Below are positions 46,746-59,021 of a stretch of 64,000 bases of DNA, in pieces. Positions within the stretch are counted from its first letter, which is position 1, and each line of letters opens with the position of its first letter. A program made the translations under genes and the position numbers. The DNA is from Mikania micrantha (Eukaryota > Streptophyta > Magnoliopsida > Asterales > Asteraceae), in contig CM018689.1 of the NCBI GenBank assembly GCA_009363875.1, forward strand, positions 57,971,741 to 58,035,740, in the 5' to 3' direction. The notes below the pieces were generated by a model, which was not told the DNA's origin, ran no database searches, and saw only the letters and a program-made list of their open reading frames with translations.

Positions 46746-47852
46746 CTTTACTTTATTAATAACTAAATAATAATAGTAATTAAATAACAAATGTAGTTAT
46801 TAATAACTAAATAATAATAATTAAACAACGTTTTCTCTGTTTCGTTTGTTAACCTTATATTCGTACTTCTTTACGCTTGATTTTGCGTATACAAAAGCCT
46901 TTTTTTTATTATTTCCATTCTATAATTTTTAGCATTGCATGCTTATATTTGGGTCCTTATTGTTTGGAAGCATCGCATTCTTTTTCGATGGTTCGGGGTT
47001 TGTTATTTTCGGATGGGTTGAAAGCTATTGCGACCCGTTTTTTGTATATGTTTTGATATTCGTGATTCTATTACCATTGTCATGGCAGAGTAATCATACC
47101 TACAAAGCATGACTCAAGTTTTTCTTTTATTTGGGTGACATTATACGACTAATATCCTTTTTTGGTGTCAAAACCAAGCAAATGACGATTGCACTTTATA
47201 ATTTTATTTCAGAGTAATAACCGTTGTGAGATGTTTTATATATGCAATTTGAAACACAAATGACTAAAATTATTTTTTTGCATAATTCAACCCCGATATG
47301 CCGAAACGGAGTGACAATCGTTGGATTGCTTTGATTTTATTTTTATTTTTTTGTTGTTTGCCTAGGTTATTTTCGTGTTTTTGACCTTTTTTTTATTATT
47401 TTCATTTTATGTTGCTTTACATTGGATTCGTGTTTCTTGACTTTTTAACAATCGCGCCTATGTTTGGGTTCAGATTTATTGGAATGACGGTCACTTTTAC
47501 GATGGATTTCCATTTAGTGTTTTAGTATAATTGAAAACCGTTGCAGTCGTTTTTACTCTGGATTTTGATATTTTGTTGCCACAATCATGGTGATTGTCGT
47601 AATGTCGTATCGGTATAATGGTACAACTCAACTCTTTTTGGTAGAAATTTACCTGAGTAGCATTGTGTGACACGAGTTATAGGACATTTTAATTTTTTTT
47701 TATTAATTTTTTAAAAAACTTTTGTACTTTACGCTTTAAGGTTTTACAAAAGAATAACAACTTTTATCCGATATGAGTTTTAATATTTTACATCGTGCGT
47801 TTATATTGCTTACCATGGGGTAACCGCCGCAACGCGCGGGTAAACGCCTAGT
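46746..47852 (+). mobile_element. Helitron 3' end (CTAGT at 47848-47852); body uncertain
   Basis: The end shows CCGCCGCAACGCGCGGG hairpin then TAAACGC and CTAGT followed by T. Upstream DNA to about 46.8 kb is T-rich and non-coding and is probably its body, but the 5' boundary was not found. Confidence 0.5.
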
Positions 47853-49829
47853 TATCTATACAAACAAAACTAAAATATGAACAGTGTTTCTCACGAGAAA
47901 ATGGTTTATCATGATAATTTCAATTTCTTGTGAAATAAATTCATTTTTCATGAGAAATTTATTTTCTGTGAAAAGTTCCTTTATACAAGTCATTCCAATT
48001 TTTCATAACATAAGAATTGAGATGTTTTTCCAAATGTTTTATTTTAGTTTTGTTTTTACTTTTATTTTACTTCTTAACTCATAATATGTCTGGTTTATAG
48101 TCACGACTCTTTACCCGTAAATGCTTTTTTTTCCTTTTGAGTTCGTTTCCGAGTCAGAACGAAGGTGTTAAATTTGAACGACAACGAGCGAGAAGCAACA
48201 TCTAATTATTCATTATTATGCAAGTGACCTTTTTATTACAGATACAAGTGTATAACCAAAACAAAGTTTTATTAAAGGAGTCATATAAGCTTTAACCCAT
48301 TCATTAAAGTCATTTTATATATTGAGCTTTCCATGAGAAGGTTGACCTAAAAAAAATAAACAGGTTAGTTTGATTGAGGAATTATTTGATTTTGGATAAA
48401 ATAGATAACATCATAACATTGAATGTGTTAAGATGGATAAACTAAAACTATGAGAATAACATATACTCAAACAAGTAAAAATTATCAATAATATATTTGA
48501 TGATAAAATCACTAAAGATTAAAAAAAATAAACTATTTGTTTACTTACAACTTATTTTGACTCGAACTAGATTGATGTTTTTTTAAAAACGACTAATTTA
48601 AACTCATACTGATTTTGTTTAAAATCATCCTGATCCACATCAATATTGACCCGAACTTATTTTGACTCATTAACCAACCCGATTCGAACCACCTATTTTG
48701 TCAGCTTTAGGCTGACCTTTCTAGTGAACAGCCTATATCAACTAAAATAAACATAATTGTATTCATGTTGTGAATTAGTGTTGTTTTTGGGTGTATAAAA
48801 CATATTTTTAATTGCATACTTTTAGTAACAAAAATAAGCATAAAAGGCAGAAACTAAAAAACCAAACATATATATAAAAGATTTGTTTTTTTTTTTTGAA
48901 AAAAAAAAGGCGTTTAAGATATGCATCCAACTATTTAAAGCCTTTGATCTAATAAATTGTTGGCAGTTCAAAAAAAAAAAACTATTTAAAGCCAGAAACG
49001 TCATGTGTTATTATTTAATGATTTAACTTAAAAATGGATAATATTTAAAGTGACAATTGGAGATATGCATACTACTATTAAAATGTCAAGGAAAAAAAAA
49101 ATAGTATAAACAGGTGATCCCACTTTAATGACTGAAAGTCAACTCTATTTCTTAACCCCACTACCTTTTGTCTTTTTCCTACTTTTCCCCAACCCATTTG
49201 TATTTTACCTCATGATGCATCATGATAACGTACGCTACCAACTCTGAGGTTTCTTCCCATATTGTAAGCTCCATTATACTTATAATAGACCTTCATTGTT
49301 TTATTTTCTTGTTTTTCACAAATCATTATAAAAAATGTAAAAATGAAATATTATTGTTTCATGTTTTTACAGACACGTAAACCAAGAGTTTGATGATAAA
49401 ACTCTGTAAAGCTAACAATTATTTCTATGAAATTTATTTTCTATAATAAAAAAGGTAAAAGGGAATTTTGAAATTTCAGGGAAAAAAACCGTTGTTCCCC
49501 TTCAAAAATTTAATAGCTAACATAATGCACGACTAAAAATTTTTAAAGATATAAATCAAAATGGTTGTGGATATTTTTTAATTTTATCATTATAAACCAT
49601 ACTTTTTGTCTTTGTTAGCCTTTGATAATAATAATAATAATAAACAAAAAAGTTAAAAAATTTAAACTAAGATTTAACTTGAGAACTGATTAGTTTTTAA
49701 CTCATATTTATCACAATTTAATTGTCATCATAAGGAAAACAATCTTGCTTGTAAAAATTTTTTAATTTTTTAATAATCCTTAAGTTTATTATTTTCCACA
49801 AAAGATAAGATGGAACTTTAAAAATATAC
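47853..49829. other. AT-rich intergenic DNA
   Basis: No gene recognised; poly-A/T runs and an AAT microsatellite near 49628. Confidence 0.4.
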
Positions 49830-49838
49830 AACACAAAG

Positions 49839-50097
49839 ATCATTGAGCTTATAGTATAGTGGTACTCATTGACCATCAGCAATAGAAGGTCTTGAGTTCG
49901 AGTCTCGCCTGGAGCAAAAAACGTTATGAGTGAGCTAGGGGGTTTTCTTAGTGTGAGTTTCCTCCTATATGGTGTGGCGGTTCCTCGATTCGGCACTCGC
50001 CAACGCCCGTTTTTAAATGTTACCAGATGTTGGTAGCGGTCTGTGATCGCATCACGTGGGTTGTTGGGTCCAAAGAGCTGTTTAAAAAAAATATAAT
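49839..50097 (+). mobile_element. tRNA-derived SINE with target duplication
   Basis: A-box region TTATAGTATAGTGGTACTC, B box GAGTTCGAGTCTC, body with TTTCCTCCTATATGGTG, tail GCTGTTTAAAAAAAA. Perfect AACACAAAG flanks at 49830-49838 and 50098-50106. It lies about 280 bp upstream of the Nudix gene start. Confidence 0.85.
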
Positions 50098-50374
50098 AAC
50101 ACAAAGGTGCGATTAGACTGCGGTTCATGATATACGGGTGGGGCAGCAAGCATCAGATCCTCTCTTTAACAAAGGTATATCTATTTTCAACGGGTGCGCA
50201 CGATAAGCGGCAGTGCGGCACCAAGGCTAAATCTCTCTCACTCGCATCGTCCGTCGTATTCATCCCCTGCTTCCCGTTCGGAGTATATATTTCCAATCAC
50301 ACGCTCTTATACTGACATTTCATTGACTTTCTTCGCAATCTCTCTCTACTTTCTCTCTCTAAAGCTTCAACTCC

Positions 50375-53300
50375 ATGGACGATCTGCCCGCCGGTTACCG
50401 GCCAAACGTCGGTGTCTGTCTCATCAATTCCGATAATCTGGTAAATATTTCCGTTTTCTGAAATTTTCATTTCGTTTTCTGCAATTGGTTCATCATTTCC
50501 GATAATTTGATAATTTACTTCGTTCGTAGTACTATTACTGTACTGTTGTTGATTTTGTGGTGTAGATGCTAGATTTGGATTCACGATTTCACGCTCAGTG
50601 ATTTAAACTCCTTCTGTTTGAATTAAATTAGGATATATTTAAAGTTATGATCTGATGTTGGTAATTAGTTTCGTTTTCTTTGTCTATTCATTTTGTTTTT
50701 TGTAATTTGTCTCATAAGTTCCGATAGTTTGGTAATCTACTCATTTCGTGCTATAAGTGCTATACCGTTGTTGATTTATGTGTTATGGATGCTTTATTCT
50801 GATTCACGGTCAGGAATTTTATTCTTCTGCTTGAATTAGATTATGTTTTATTTAAAAATTAGGATCCGTTGTTAAACTGTACTGAAGCAAAATTGTGTGA
50901 TCTTATAGTTTTGAATTTGAGTTATGTTTTTGATTGCCTTTGAGAGCTGAAACCAGCATGATTTAGCTTTACGTTTGCTGTTCTATTTTTACCAGTTCTG
51001 TCTGTTAATCTGACAAGTCTAACTTAGATGTAGCTGATAGGAAAAGCTTAGAGCATTTGATACAATGAAATCCTAAGGAATTAGTTTAATACGTCTGTTA
51101 GGTGTTTTGATGCGTTGATAATTCTCTTAAAATTATGTTAGCTGAGAATTATTCTTATAACAGGTGTATGACGAGCCTTCTTATTGAAGTTGGATTTAAA
51201 ATTGGTTTACTGGTCTAGTCTTACCATTAATCTATTTATTTATTCGACTTTAATATAATTTTCTTGCTGAGAGCATGTGGAAGGTCTTTGAGGATTTGCA
51301 TTGTATCTGGATAAAAAATTGCTATTTTCATGGATATTCTGTTTGTCTCCATGGATTAAGTATTTAATTTGGTTTCGGATTTGTTAACAATTCAACTTTA
51401 GTTGGATACGGGCCAGATAAAACCTGTTTGTTACTTTGACTTCATGATCTGCAGATGAATCATTATATATCTGTAGATCCGGTAACTTTGGATTACACTT
51501 CAATGTAATCAAAGTAATACTTACTGCTATAGAAGTTTGTGATGCACAATCTTGAATCATATAACTGTATCATCCATAGAATCTACAATTCCTTATCTAC
51601 CTAAAATATTAACAAATCACATATTTCTTATATTTTGTGTAAATTCATAGCTACTATATAAGATCAGTTGTATAATTCATCATTAATTGTGTAAGGTTCC
51701 TCAATTTGTGTCTTCAGTTTACGAGCATAGTGGTAGAATCTGCTAATTTTACCTTTTGTCTGATCCACTTTTGGGATTTATTCATTTTGTTGATATTTGT
51801 CCACAGGTTTTCGTGGCTTCCAGATTAAATGTACCCGGAGCATGGCAAATGCCTCAGGTTAGGCTGCATTAATAATAGAAAAAATAACGCTCTCTAATGT
51901 TGTGAGTGTCCATTTTGATTTTTATGTTACATCTTAAATTACATCCATGTAAAATATCTTATTAGCGCTTTAGCTGGATGTTCATTAAGGTTTTTATTGA
52001 TACGAGTTTATCAGATGTTTCAAAAAGCTGGATGCTTTGCTTTGATGTCTTTTAATTTGAATGACATTCCCCTATAATAGAAATTCAAAAACTATCTGGC
52101 TTACTGTTTAATGACCAAAATCCTTTTAAAAGCCTTAATTTGTTTTTTCTTCAATTTGCATCACAGTTTAATTTGTAGATAAAATGTATAATCATATATA
52201 TTAATTTCTATGTTTTGTTGTTAGGGGGGAATTGAAGAGGGAGAAGAACCAATATCTGCTGCACTTCGGGAACTTCGAGAAGAAACTGGAGTGGTTTCTG
52301 CTGAAATAATTGCAGAGGTTGTTTTCATATTATAATACATTAATATGCCTTATGTCTCTCTCAGCAGTTTAATCATAATGCATATAAATGTTTTGATCTC
52401 AAATCTCGTATTTATTGTATGCGTAAATCTGTAAGCTTTTACGAAATCATTAGCAAATATCTCAAATTTGTGTTGCTCTTTACCAAATTTAATCTAGTGA
52501 TAAACTCATAGTCCATTAATTTATTAAAATTTTATAGTTCTTCGCTTCTTCTTGGCCCATATGCTAGCATGTTAGCATAACAAGCCCTAGCGTTTTAGGT
52601 GTTACAAGCCCTAGTGTTTTAGGTGTTAAGTGTCTACTTAAATCCTTTACATTCTCACTGAATGGCACGCATAAATATGCAAACCTTTATGATCCCAGAG
52701 CCAAATAGGATCGATATTCTTTTTCTCCTTAGATCCAGGAATCCCTCCTCTCACTTTTCTAGTGGCACCATCCCTTTTGAAACTTTCAGCGCCTTTAAAG
52801 TTGAAAAACAACACGTTTGACTGCTGAAGGTTCTTTTCTTACGGAACAAAAGAAGTACATGATATTTCTTTGTTCATGATATTACTAAGTGCAATCATGT
52901 TGAATCACTGCTCATGTGGTTTTTGCATACATAGGTCCCAAAATGGCTGACTTATGACTTCCCTCCTGCTGTTAAAGCTAAAGTAAATCGTTTATGGGGA
53001 GGGGGTGAGTGGCATGGACAAGCACAAAAATGGTAAGAAAATAAGACGTCGTCATGATCCAGTGTATTCATAACTGAACCAGTTGGAACAAGAACTGGCT
53101 ACATAACGAGTCCAGTCGACCCCATTTGAACCGCCTACATTTGATTCAACTAGTTACCGGTTGGACTAGTTAAACTTATGAATCAATCAAGTGATTGGAC
53201 AGGTTTTTTAAAACTTTTTACTTTTTCTTCCAAATTTTCATTTACTTAATAAACACTACTTCAAGCTTCGTATTTTGTTGACATAACAATTCCAGATTAA

Positions 53301-53848
53301 GTAGTTTAATACTTTGTGTTAATCTACTTAATTATATAAATATATTAACTAATTCAAAAAACTTTTGTTACGTTATCCTGTTTTTATACCCGTTTGAGCA
53401 ATCTGACTAGTTGACCAGTGTAATGGTTGATTTGATTACTGGTCTACTTATGAACACCCACAACCTGCTGATATTTTCAGTACCCATGAGCCTATTGAAT
53501 AAATTTTACCAAGTTAAACGTCTTTTTTTATCAACCGTTACAAGGTTCCTCATGAAACTAACAAAAGATGAAAGTGAGATCAATCTGGCAAGTGGTGAAG
53601 CTGACCCAGAATTTTCAGAGTGGAAATGGGCAAGCCCTGAAGAAGTCATTGAACAGGTTAACCTTATTCTTCATGCTTATACTTATATTACTTATAAACT
53701 CGCACCGCAACTGGTACATAACATATATAATAACAAACAGGCGGTGGACTACAAAAGGCCGACATATGAGGAGGTTATAAAAACATTTAAACCTCACTTA
53801 AACGATGGTGGAAAAGCCGCTGCAAAATGCAGGTCAACGAAATGGTGA
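50375..53848 (+). CDS. NUDT25: Nudix hydrolase, diadenosine tetraphosphate hydrolase type, six exons
   Basis: Exons: 50375-50440, 51807-51857, 52225-52317, 52935-53032, 53545-53656, 53741-53848. All introns are GT-AG and the join gives 175 residues. The Nudix box GX5EX7REUXEEXGU is complete at residues 40-62 (GGIEEGE...RELREETGV) and carries the metal-binding Glu pair. Flanking blocks GYRPNVGVCLINSDN, GAWQMPQ, WLTYDFPP and EWHGQAQKWF are those of plant NUDT25-like asymmetric Ap4A hydrolases related to bacterial RppH/InvA. The family splits dinucleoside polyphosphates to ATP and AMP, and by recall the Arabidopsis NUDT25 protein is near-identical in layout and length. No transit peptide is evident, so a cytosolic location is likely. 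The TC-rich stretch just upstream (CTTTCTCTCTCTAAAG) fits a plant 5' UTR. No defect is seen. Confidence 0.95.
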
Positions 53849-55082
53849 AAATGCAACCCAAGGTTGGTGCCTCTAACTAAAAATATATATATATTACGGT
53901 ATGAGCTTTGGAATTCAGAAGTTATTGCACTTGCTCCTTGTACATGAATGTGATGATTAAAACGATGTTAGGTAGGTGTCCATTTATTCGTTATAAAAAT
54001 GTTTCCTTTTAAGTATAATTTATTGCCTTTATTCTTTTGTGGTTGTTACAAGCCTAAATAGTCACTTGTACATGAATGAACGTGATGTAAAAAGTTAAAA
54101 CCCTCGAATTTGGTCCCTCATATATCATCAATTACACTCTTGAGCTGTTAACTCCTCGCATGTTTTACACATGCGTGGTATATTCATTTTCATCACTTGG
54201 ACAATTATTTCAATTTAAACAATGAAACCCAAGAAATGCACCATTGGTGATTTTGTGCATGCTCATGGGCTGTGAATCTACCTGTACCTTTACAGACTGC
54301 AAGGAGCCTGACTAGCCCAGTTTGCGAACTGGTCCATTTGCTATATTGGGTTTCCTTCGGTATGATCCGTGATCCAAAATTGAAGAAAATTGGAAGCATA
54401 ACTTTAATCAGTCCAGTCGTAGGTTGGGTTCAGTCGAGTCGTTGGTTTTGGGAACCATGGCTTGATTAATCCTACTTCGTGGTCCTCCTAGAGTCCTAGC
54501 CAATCATCAACCATATGTTATTGTCATAGACCTTTCCTCTTTTATCCTTTTTTGTTTATTGTCTATGTAGCATTGATGATTGTTTTTTTTTTTTGTTAAA
54601 GTAGTTTAGATACTGGTGTATTACACAAGTTGATTTAAATACTCGGGTTGATTTAAAGAAAAATATTAAATATGAATTAATAAACATTAAGTTCTAAAAC
54701 AATATATTTTAGTATAAGTAATAAGTAGTGACTTTAAATACAAAAATGTTTATAAAAATAATAAGAAGATTGTCATAACTCATAAATTTTTATGACTTTT
54801 CTATAAATCTGTTTTCTCCATTAAGTTTTTATTAAGTTTTTTAAAGTGTCTCTGAAAATTGACAACAAAATGTATACAATTGGTAAGTTCAATATATGCT
54901 GGAAAAAAAAGTTTATTTTTTTAGAAAAGTCGGTGATTTTTAAACCAACGGGCAACGGTACCGTTGTAATCTAAAAACGTACACTTCGACGCTTGTATGA
55001 GTCTCATTATCGTTGCTTGCATTAATGTGGGACCACTTGGCATTTCTCTAAAGACTACTATTCAAAATCGAGTATTATGCAA
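53849..55082. other. 3' flank of the Nudix gene and intergenic DNA
   Basis: Probable 3' UTR to about 54050. Beyond this no gene is recognised. Confidence 0.4.
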
Positions 55083-55390
55083 ACTAGGTTTATTCCTCTC
55101 GCGCGTTGCAGCGGTGTTATTAAAGTACATTCCCTAGAGTGGATATTATATATCATTTGAAAAAACATAAGTGACATGGCAAAATCAAATCTTTCATCAC
55201 GAACTAAGCCCTAAAGCGTAAATCAAAACCAGAGACCCAAAACCAACAAAAACCCAAATTTCTAAGTAAATCTTTCAAATTTAATAAAACCCAAGTCTTT
55301 GTGCAAATATCTCAAATTTAATACCCTTATATCTATTTATTAATTTTCAAAATTAAAAAACTGCTGCTGGTCCAAGCCTAACTTTCAAAA
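55083..55390 (-). mobile_element. Helitron 3' end on the minus strand
   Basis: On the minus strand, CCGCTGCAACGCGCGAG hairpin sequence is followed by GAATAAAC and CTAGT ending at 55083. The right (5') boundary is a guess. Confidence 0.5.
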
Positions 55391-55456
55391 CATTACTACA
55401 CGGATCAGACACATATGCACTATGCATTACTATTATATATATATATATATACACAC

Positions 55457-55930
55457 ACTAGTAAGATGTCCGCACGATGCAGCGTAAAACAAAACAATTA
55501 TGCTAATGATTTTAGCTCGTAAAAAGCTTAAACAACCTAATTTTTATCAAACCAACTTTTTTATCTAAAAAATTTATTATGATAAAATTTATAATTTAAA
55601 ATGTCAAATATGACATGACAAAAGTGTGAAAAAATAATTTATTTGATTTAAGAGGGTTTTCTTTTATAGGTATTATATGACAGTTTATTTTTTAAATGTA
55701 CCAATATGGGACAAAGTAAAAATAAAAGAAAACCATTTAGTTTATGGCTCTTAAAGTTTTGTTTGTTATACTTTATGTTATAAGAGTAGTAAAACTCTTA
55801 ATTTTAAAAGTTTTTGGTAAAATACCATTGTGTCCTTCCTATATGTATTATATAGTTGTATAGATATGGATATATAGGGGAGGGATATATGCACTATGCA
55901 CGGATATATAAGGTTTTATCCCTATGTTAT
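55457..55930 (-). mobile_element. Possible second minus-strand Helitron end
   Basis: On the minus strand, CGCTGCATCGTGCGGAC is followed by ATCTTA and CTAGT ending at 55457, beside an (AT)n/(AC)n microsatellite. The hairpin is weaker. The sequence ACTACACGGATCAGACACAT occurs both near 55396 and 55930, bracketing this stretch. Confidence 0.4.
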
Positions 55931-55953
55931 TACTACACGGATCAGACACATAT

Positions 55954-58900
55954 TGTCACACCCCCAAATTCCCACTTGTGGCAAATGTCCACGTGGATGT
56001 GACGCGTCCAGAATCATAGCTCAAGGTCATATAGAACACCTCTATATGCGTTTACAAATCCAGTGTTTGACACATACACAGAATAAAATAGTTTGCAGCG
56101 GAATAAAAGTTATCATAATATATTGCAGCGGAAATCAAATGTTTGACATGTGCAGCGGAAATAATTTAATTGTTGACATAACATTGTTTAATACATAAAC
56201 CAAACAAAATAGTTTTCAAAAGTTAAGCAAAAACAGGAATGCATGATGGCCCTAATGCTCGTTCCCCTATGGTGCATCTCTGAATGTTCATCAACTCCTC
56301 AGTTACCTGAGAATACAAGTTAGAAAAATGTCAACACAATGGTTGGTGAGTTCACAGGTTTTGATATACATATAGTAATGAAAAGTGTGTCATGCTGTTT
56401 ATCAATGTTAGTACCGAGCCCTAGGCCCAAAGTGTCAGTGCGTCACTACCGAACTAGACTTGTTTGCTCTTGCCTCCGCTATGCCTCGTATACATAGCAA
56501 GTTAGGTCAGAATTTGCACGGGTTATGACACTCAGTCAACATGGTGCCCCGTGGGGTTAGTCATTCCCTAATGGATCCATCCAAACCTACCACGTTGTTC
56601 GTACATTAACGGTAAGACTTTGTGAGGGCTTGTAACGAGTTCAACACTTAATGTTTGTCCAATAAACCAGCATACACAATAGTGTTTGTACAGTAATAAT
56701 GTTTGACTCGATGCAACTAGTATTCTCCCCCTATTTAAAAGCATTTGAAAAAGAGTAAAGAGGGGCCGTAAACTCACCTTAGTGAAATGAATGTATGTAA
56801 GCGTAAGCTCCTGAATCGTCAAGTAGCACGTCGGTCACCGGCAACCTATAGCGTATACCGTACGTGAGTTTGTGTAAGTGACCGTGCTAGTGCTCGTGTT
56901 AGTGCTCGTGTTTGTGTCCGACAACCCTTGGTTGTTCATGTTTGTCCGTGTCGGTCCACATTGACCGTGTTTGCTCGTGTTGGTCCATATTGACCGTGTT
57001 TGACTGTGTTGGTCCACATTGACCGTGTTTGACTGTGTTGGTCCACATTGACCGTGTTTGACTAACGTTGACCGTGTCAAATCAACGACCCGTTGGTGAA
57101 CCGTGTGACGGTTGTGAATCGTGTAGCAATCGTGTAAGTGTTTGTCGTGTGCAAAACGCGCAAATCGCGTCTATGGACAACTTACTATTTATAGTAAGTT
57201 TCCATTTATGGAAAGTTCACAAAGCATAACGGTTTTGTAGTTCTAGCATGCTCAATGGTCCTACGGGGTCATGTTAACACATAACACATTATCATACAAG
57301 TTCATATACGTCGTTTATAGCATGTTAGTGCACAAAAGTTTCCTAAAATGGAAAGTTTCCATTTTTAGCATACGTGACATCGGAAACCATCTAACTTAGC
57401 ATCTATTATGCATATTATAACACAATAAGTCATTTAGCATGCTCAAATAACACAACATGTTGGCAAATCGGTTTTTCTAAAAATAAAGTTACTATAAATA
57501 GTAACTTTGTGGTTTTTGCATAAAAACGAACCTTTAATGTTTCTAATCCATTGATTATGCTACAAATCATCATAATATATCTTCTAACAACATTTAATCA
57601 TGTCAACATAACCGATTTCATCATCTATTAATATTTCAACTAGAAAAGTTTCTAAAAATAGAAATAACACTACATATGATCATAGACATCATCAAGACCT
57701 CTTTCTAACACATCAAATCATCATGATATCATCCTAGCAACAATCCTATATACATGCATGTTCACCAAATTCACCAAATCATCTATTTGTAACTAAAAAG
57801 TTACTATAAATGGAATGTTTCATAAAAATCGTAGTTTTAACCATTTCAATCAAATCTAACCATGAGTAATCATCCCAATATCATCAATAAGCATATTCCA
57901 ATACTGAAAATCATCTCTATCATCATGGATCGTACATGCATGCATCAATGTCATCACAAAACATCATTTTAAGTAAGATGGTCCATACCCATCATTTTAG
58001 ATCATCATAAAACTCGATAATAACATCATAGATCATTATCAACAGTGGTTTAATCCTCAAACCCAGATTCATCATCAAGAAAATTCGTGCATGTGCACTC
58101 TAGTGCTTGCATGTGAGATTCAACACTTGCATGTGTGTGTAGTGATGTGCAAATGAGTGTTTTAGTCACAAGAACTACCTCTAAAGCTCAAGAACTGAGA
58201 GATGTTGATCTTAGCAGCTTCTATAGGCTCCTGGGACTCGGATTTGAGCAGAGGTGAAGTGATGGTGGTGGTGTCAAGCTTCCAACGTCTTCCTTCAAGC
58301 TTCCAAGGCTTCAAGGACCTCAACAATGGCTTCAATGGCTTCCTTTGTGTGTGTTTTGCATGTAACAGAGGTGCTAGGGAAGAGAAACTCGTGCAATGGC
58401 GTCTGGAGTCGACTAAAATGATGATATAGAGATAATGATGGATTTTGTGTTGCTCAAGAAGATTTTAAGCTGTCAGAGAGGTCAGGCGTATCGCCTGGCG
58501 TGGTTGTGCAAGTTGGTACGTTACGCGCGGATCCAGACAGACGAGGCGCTCATATTTCATCCGCGCGCATCGCCTGTCGCGGGCATCCTGGGTCAGGCGT
58601 ACCGCCTGGCCTGAATTTCAAGCCCAATAAGCTTGTTTTGTTGTTCTGGCCAATTCTTGCTCGTTTCTCGACTGTAAAACATCATTCGAGTGTCGTTTGG
58701 ACTCTATTGGTCAATTATCGGCCATAATTGACTTGTGACAATGTTTCGTGAGGTTTCGAGTGTTGTGCTACACAATGTGTTAGACGTTCACCAACGTTCG
58801 TGTGTTTTGACACGTGTGTGCTGTTCGTCGATAATTCCACGAATTATCTAGTCATGTGCCAGTGTTCGTACTGTCGTGCCACGTGTCACACTAAATAAAT

Positions 58901-58986
58901 CTAATTCTAGTGCCACGTGTACATAATGCATTTAAATAATCATTTAAATAAATAAGATGCTGACCTGGAAATTACGGGGTGTCACA
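55954..58986 (-). mobile_element. 3' LTR of the Ty3/gypsy element (3033 bp)
   Basis: On the plus strand it runs TGTCACACCCCC to GGGGTGTCACA, an 11-bp inverted end pair. In element orientation (minus) it follows the polypurine tract directly. Non-coding except for chance frames. It contains a minisatellite and AT-rich parts. The 5 bp outside (CATAT) would be the target duplication; the partner is beyond the window. Confidence 0.85.
56953..57073. repeat. 29-bp minisatellite within the LTR
   Basis: Units beginning GGTCCACATTGACCGTGTTT start at 56953, 56982, 57011 and 57040, exact 29-bp spacing. Confidence 0.95.
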
Positions 58987-58999
58987 TCCTCCCCATGTT
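58987..58999 (-). promoter_or_regulatory. Polypurine tract of the Ty3/gypsy element
   Basis: On the minus strand AACATGGGGAGGA abuts the LTR start TGTGACACCCC, the expected plus-strand primer site. Confidence 0.85.
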
Positions 59000-59021
59000 A
59001 GAAAGAATTTCGTCCCGAAAT

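Noticed and set aside
49718..50149. 143-residue minus-strand frame
   Set aside because: Covers a SINE (with target duplication) and its flanks in reverse; no protein domain.
56835..57080. Minus-strand frame encoding a repetitive peptide
   Set aside because: It is simply the translation of the 29-bp minisatellite inside the LTR.
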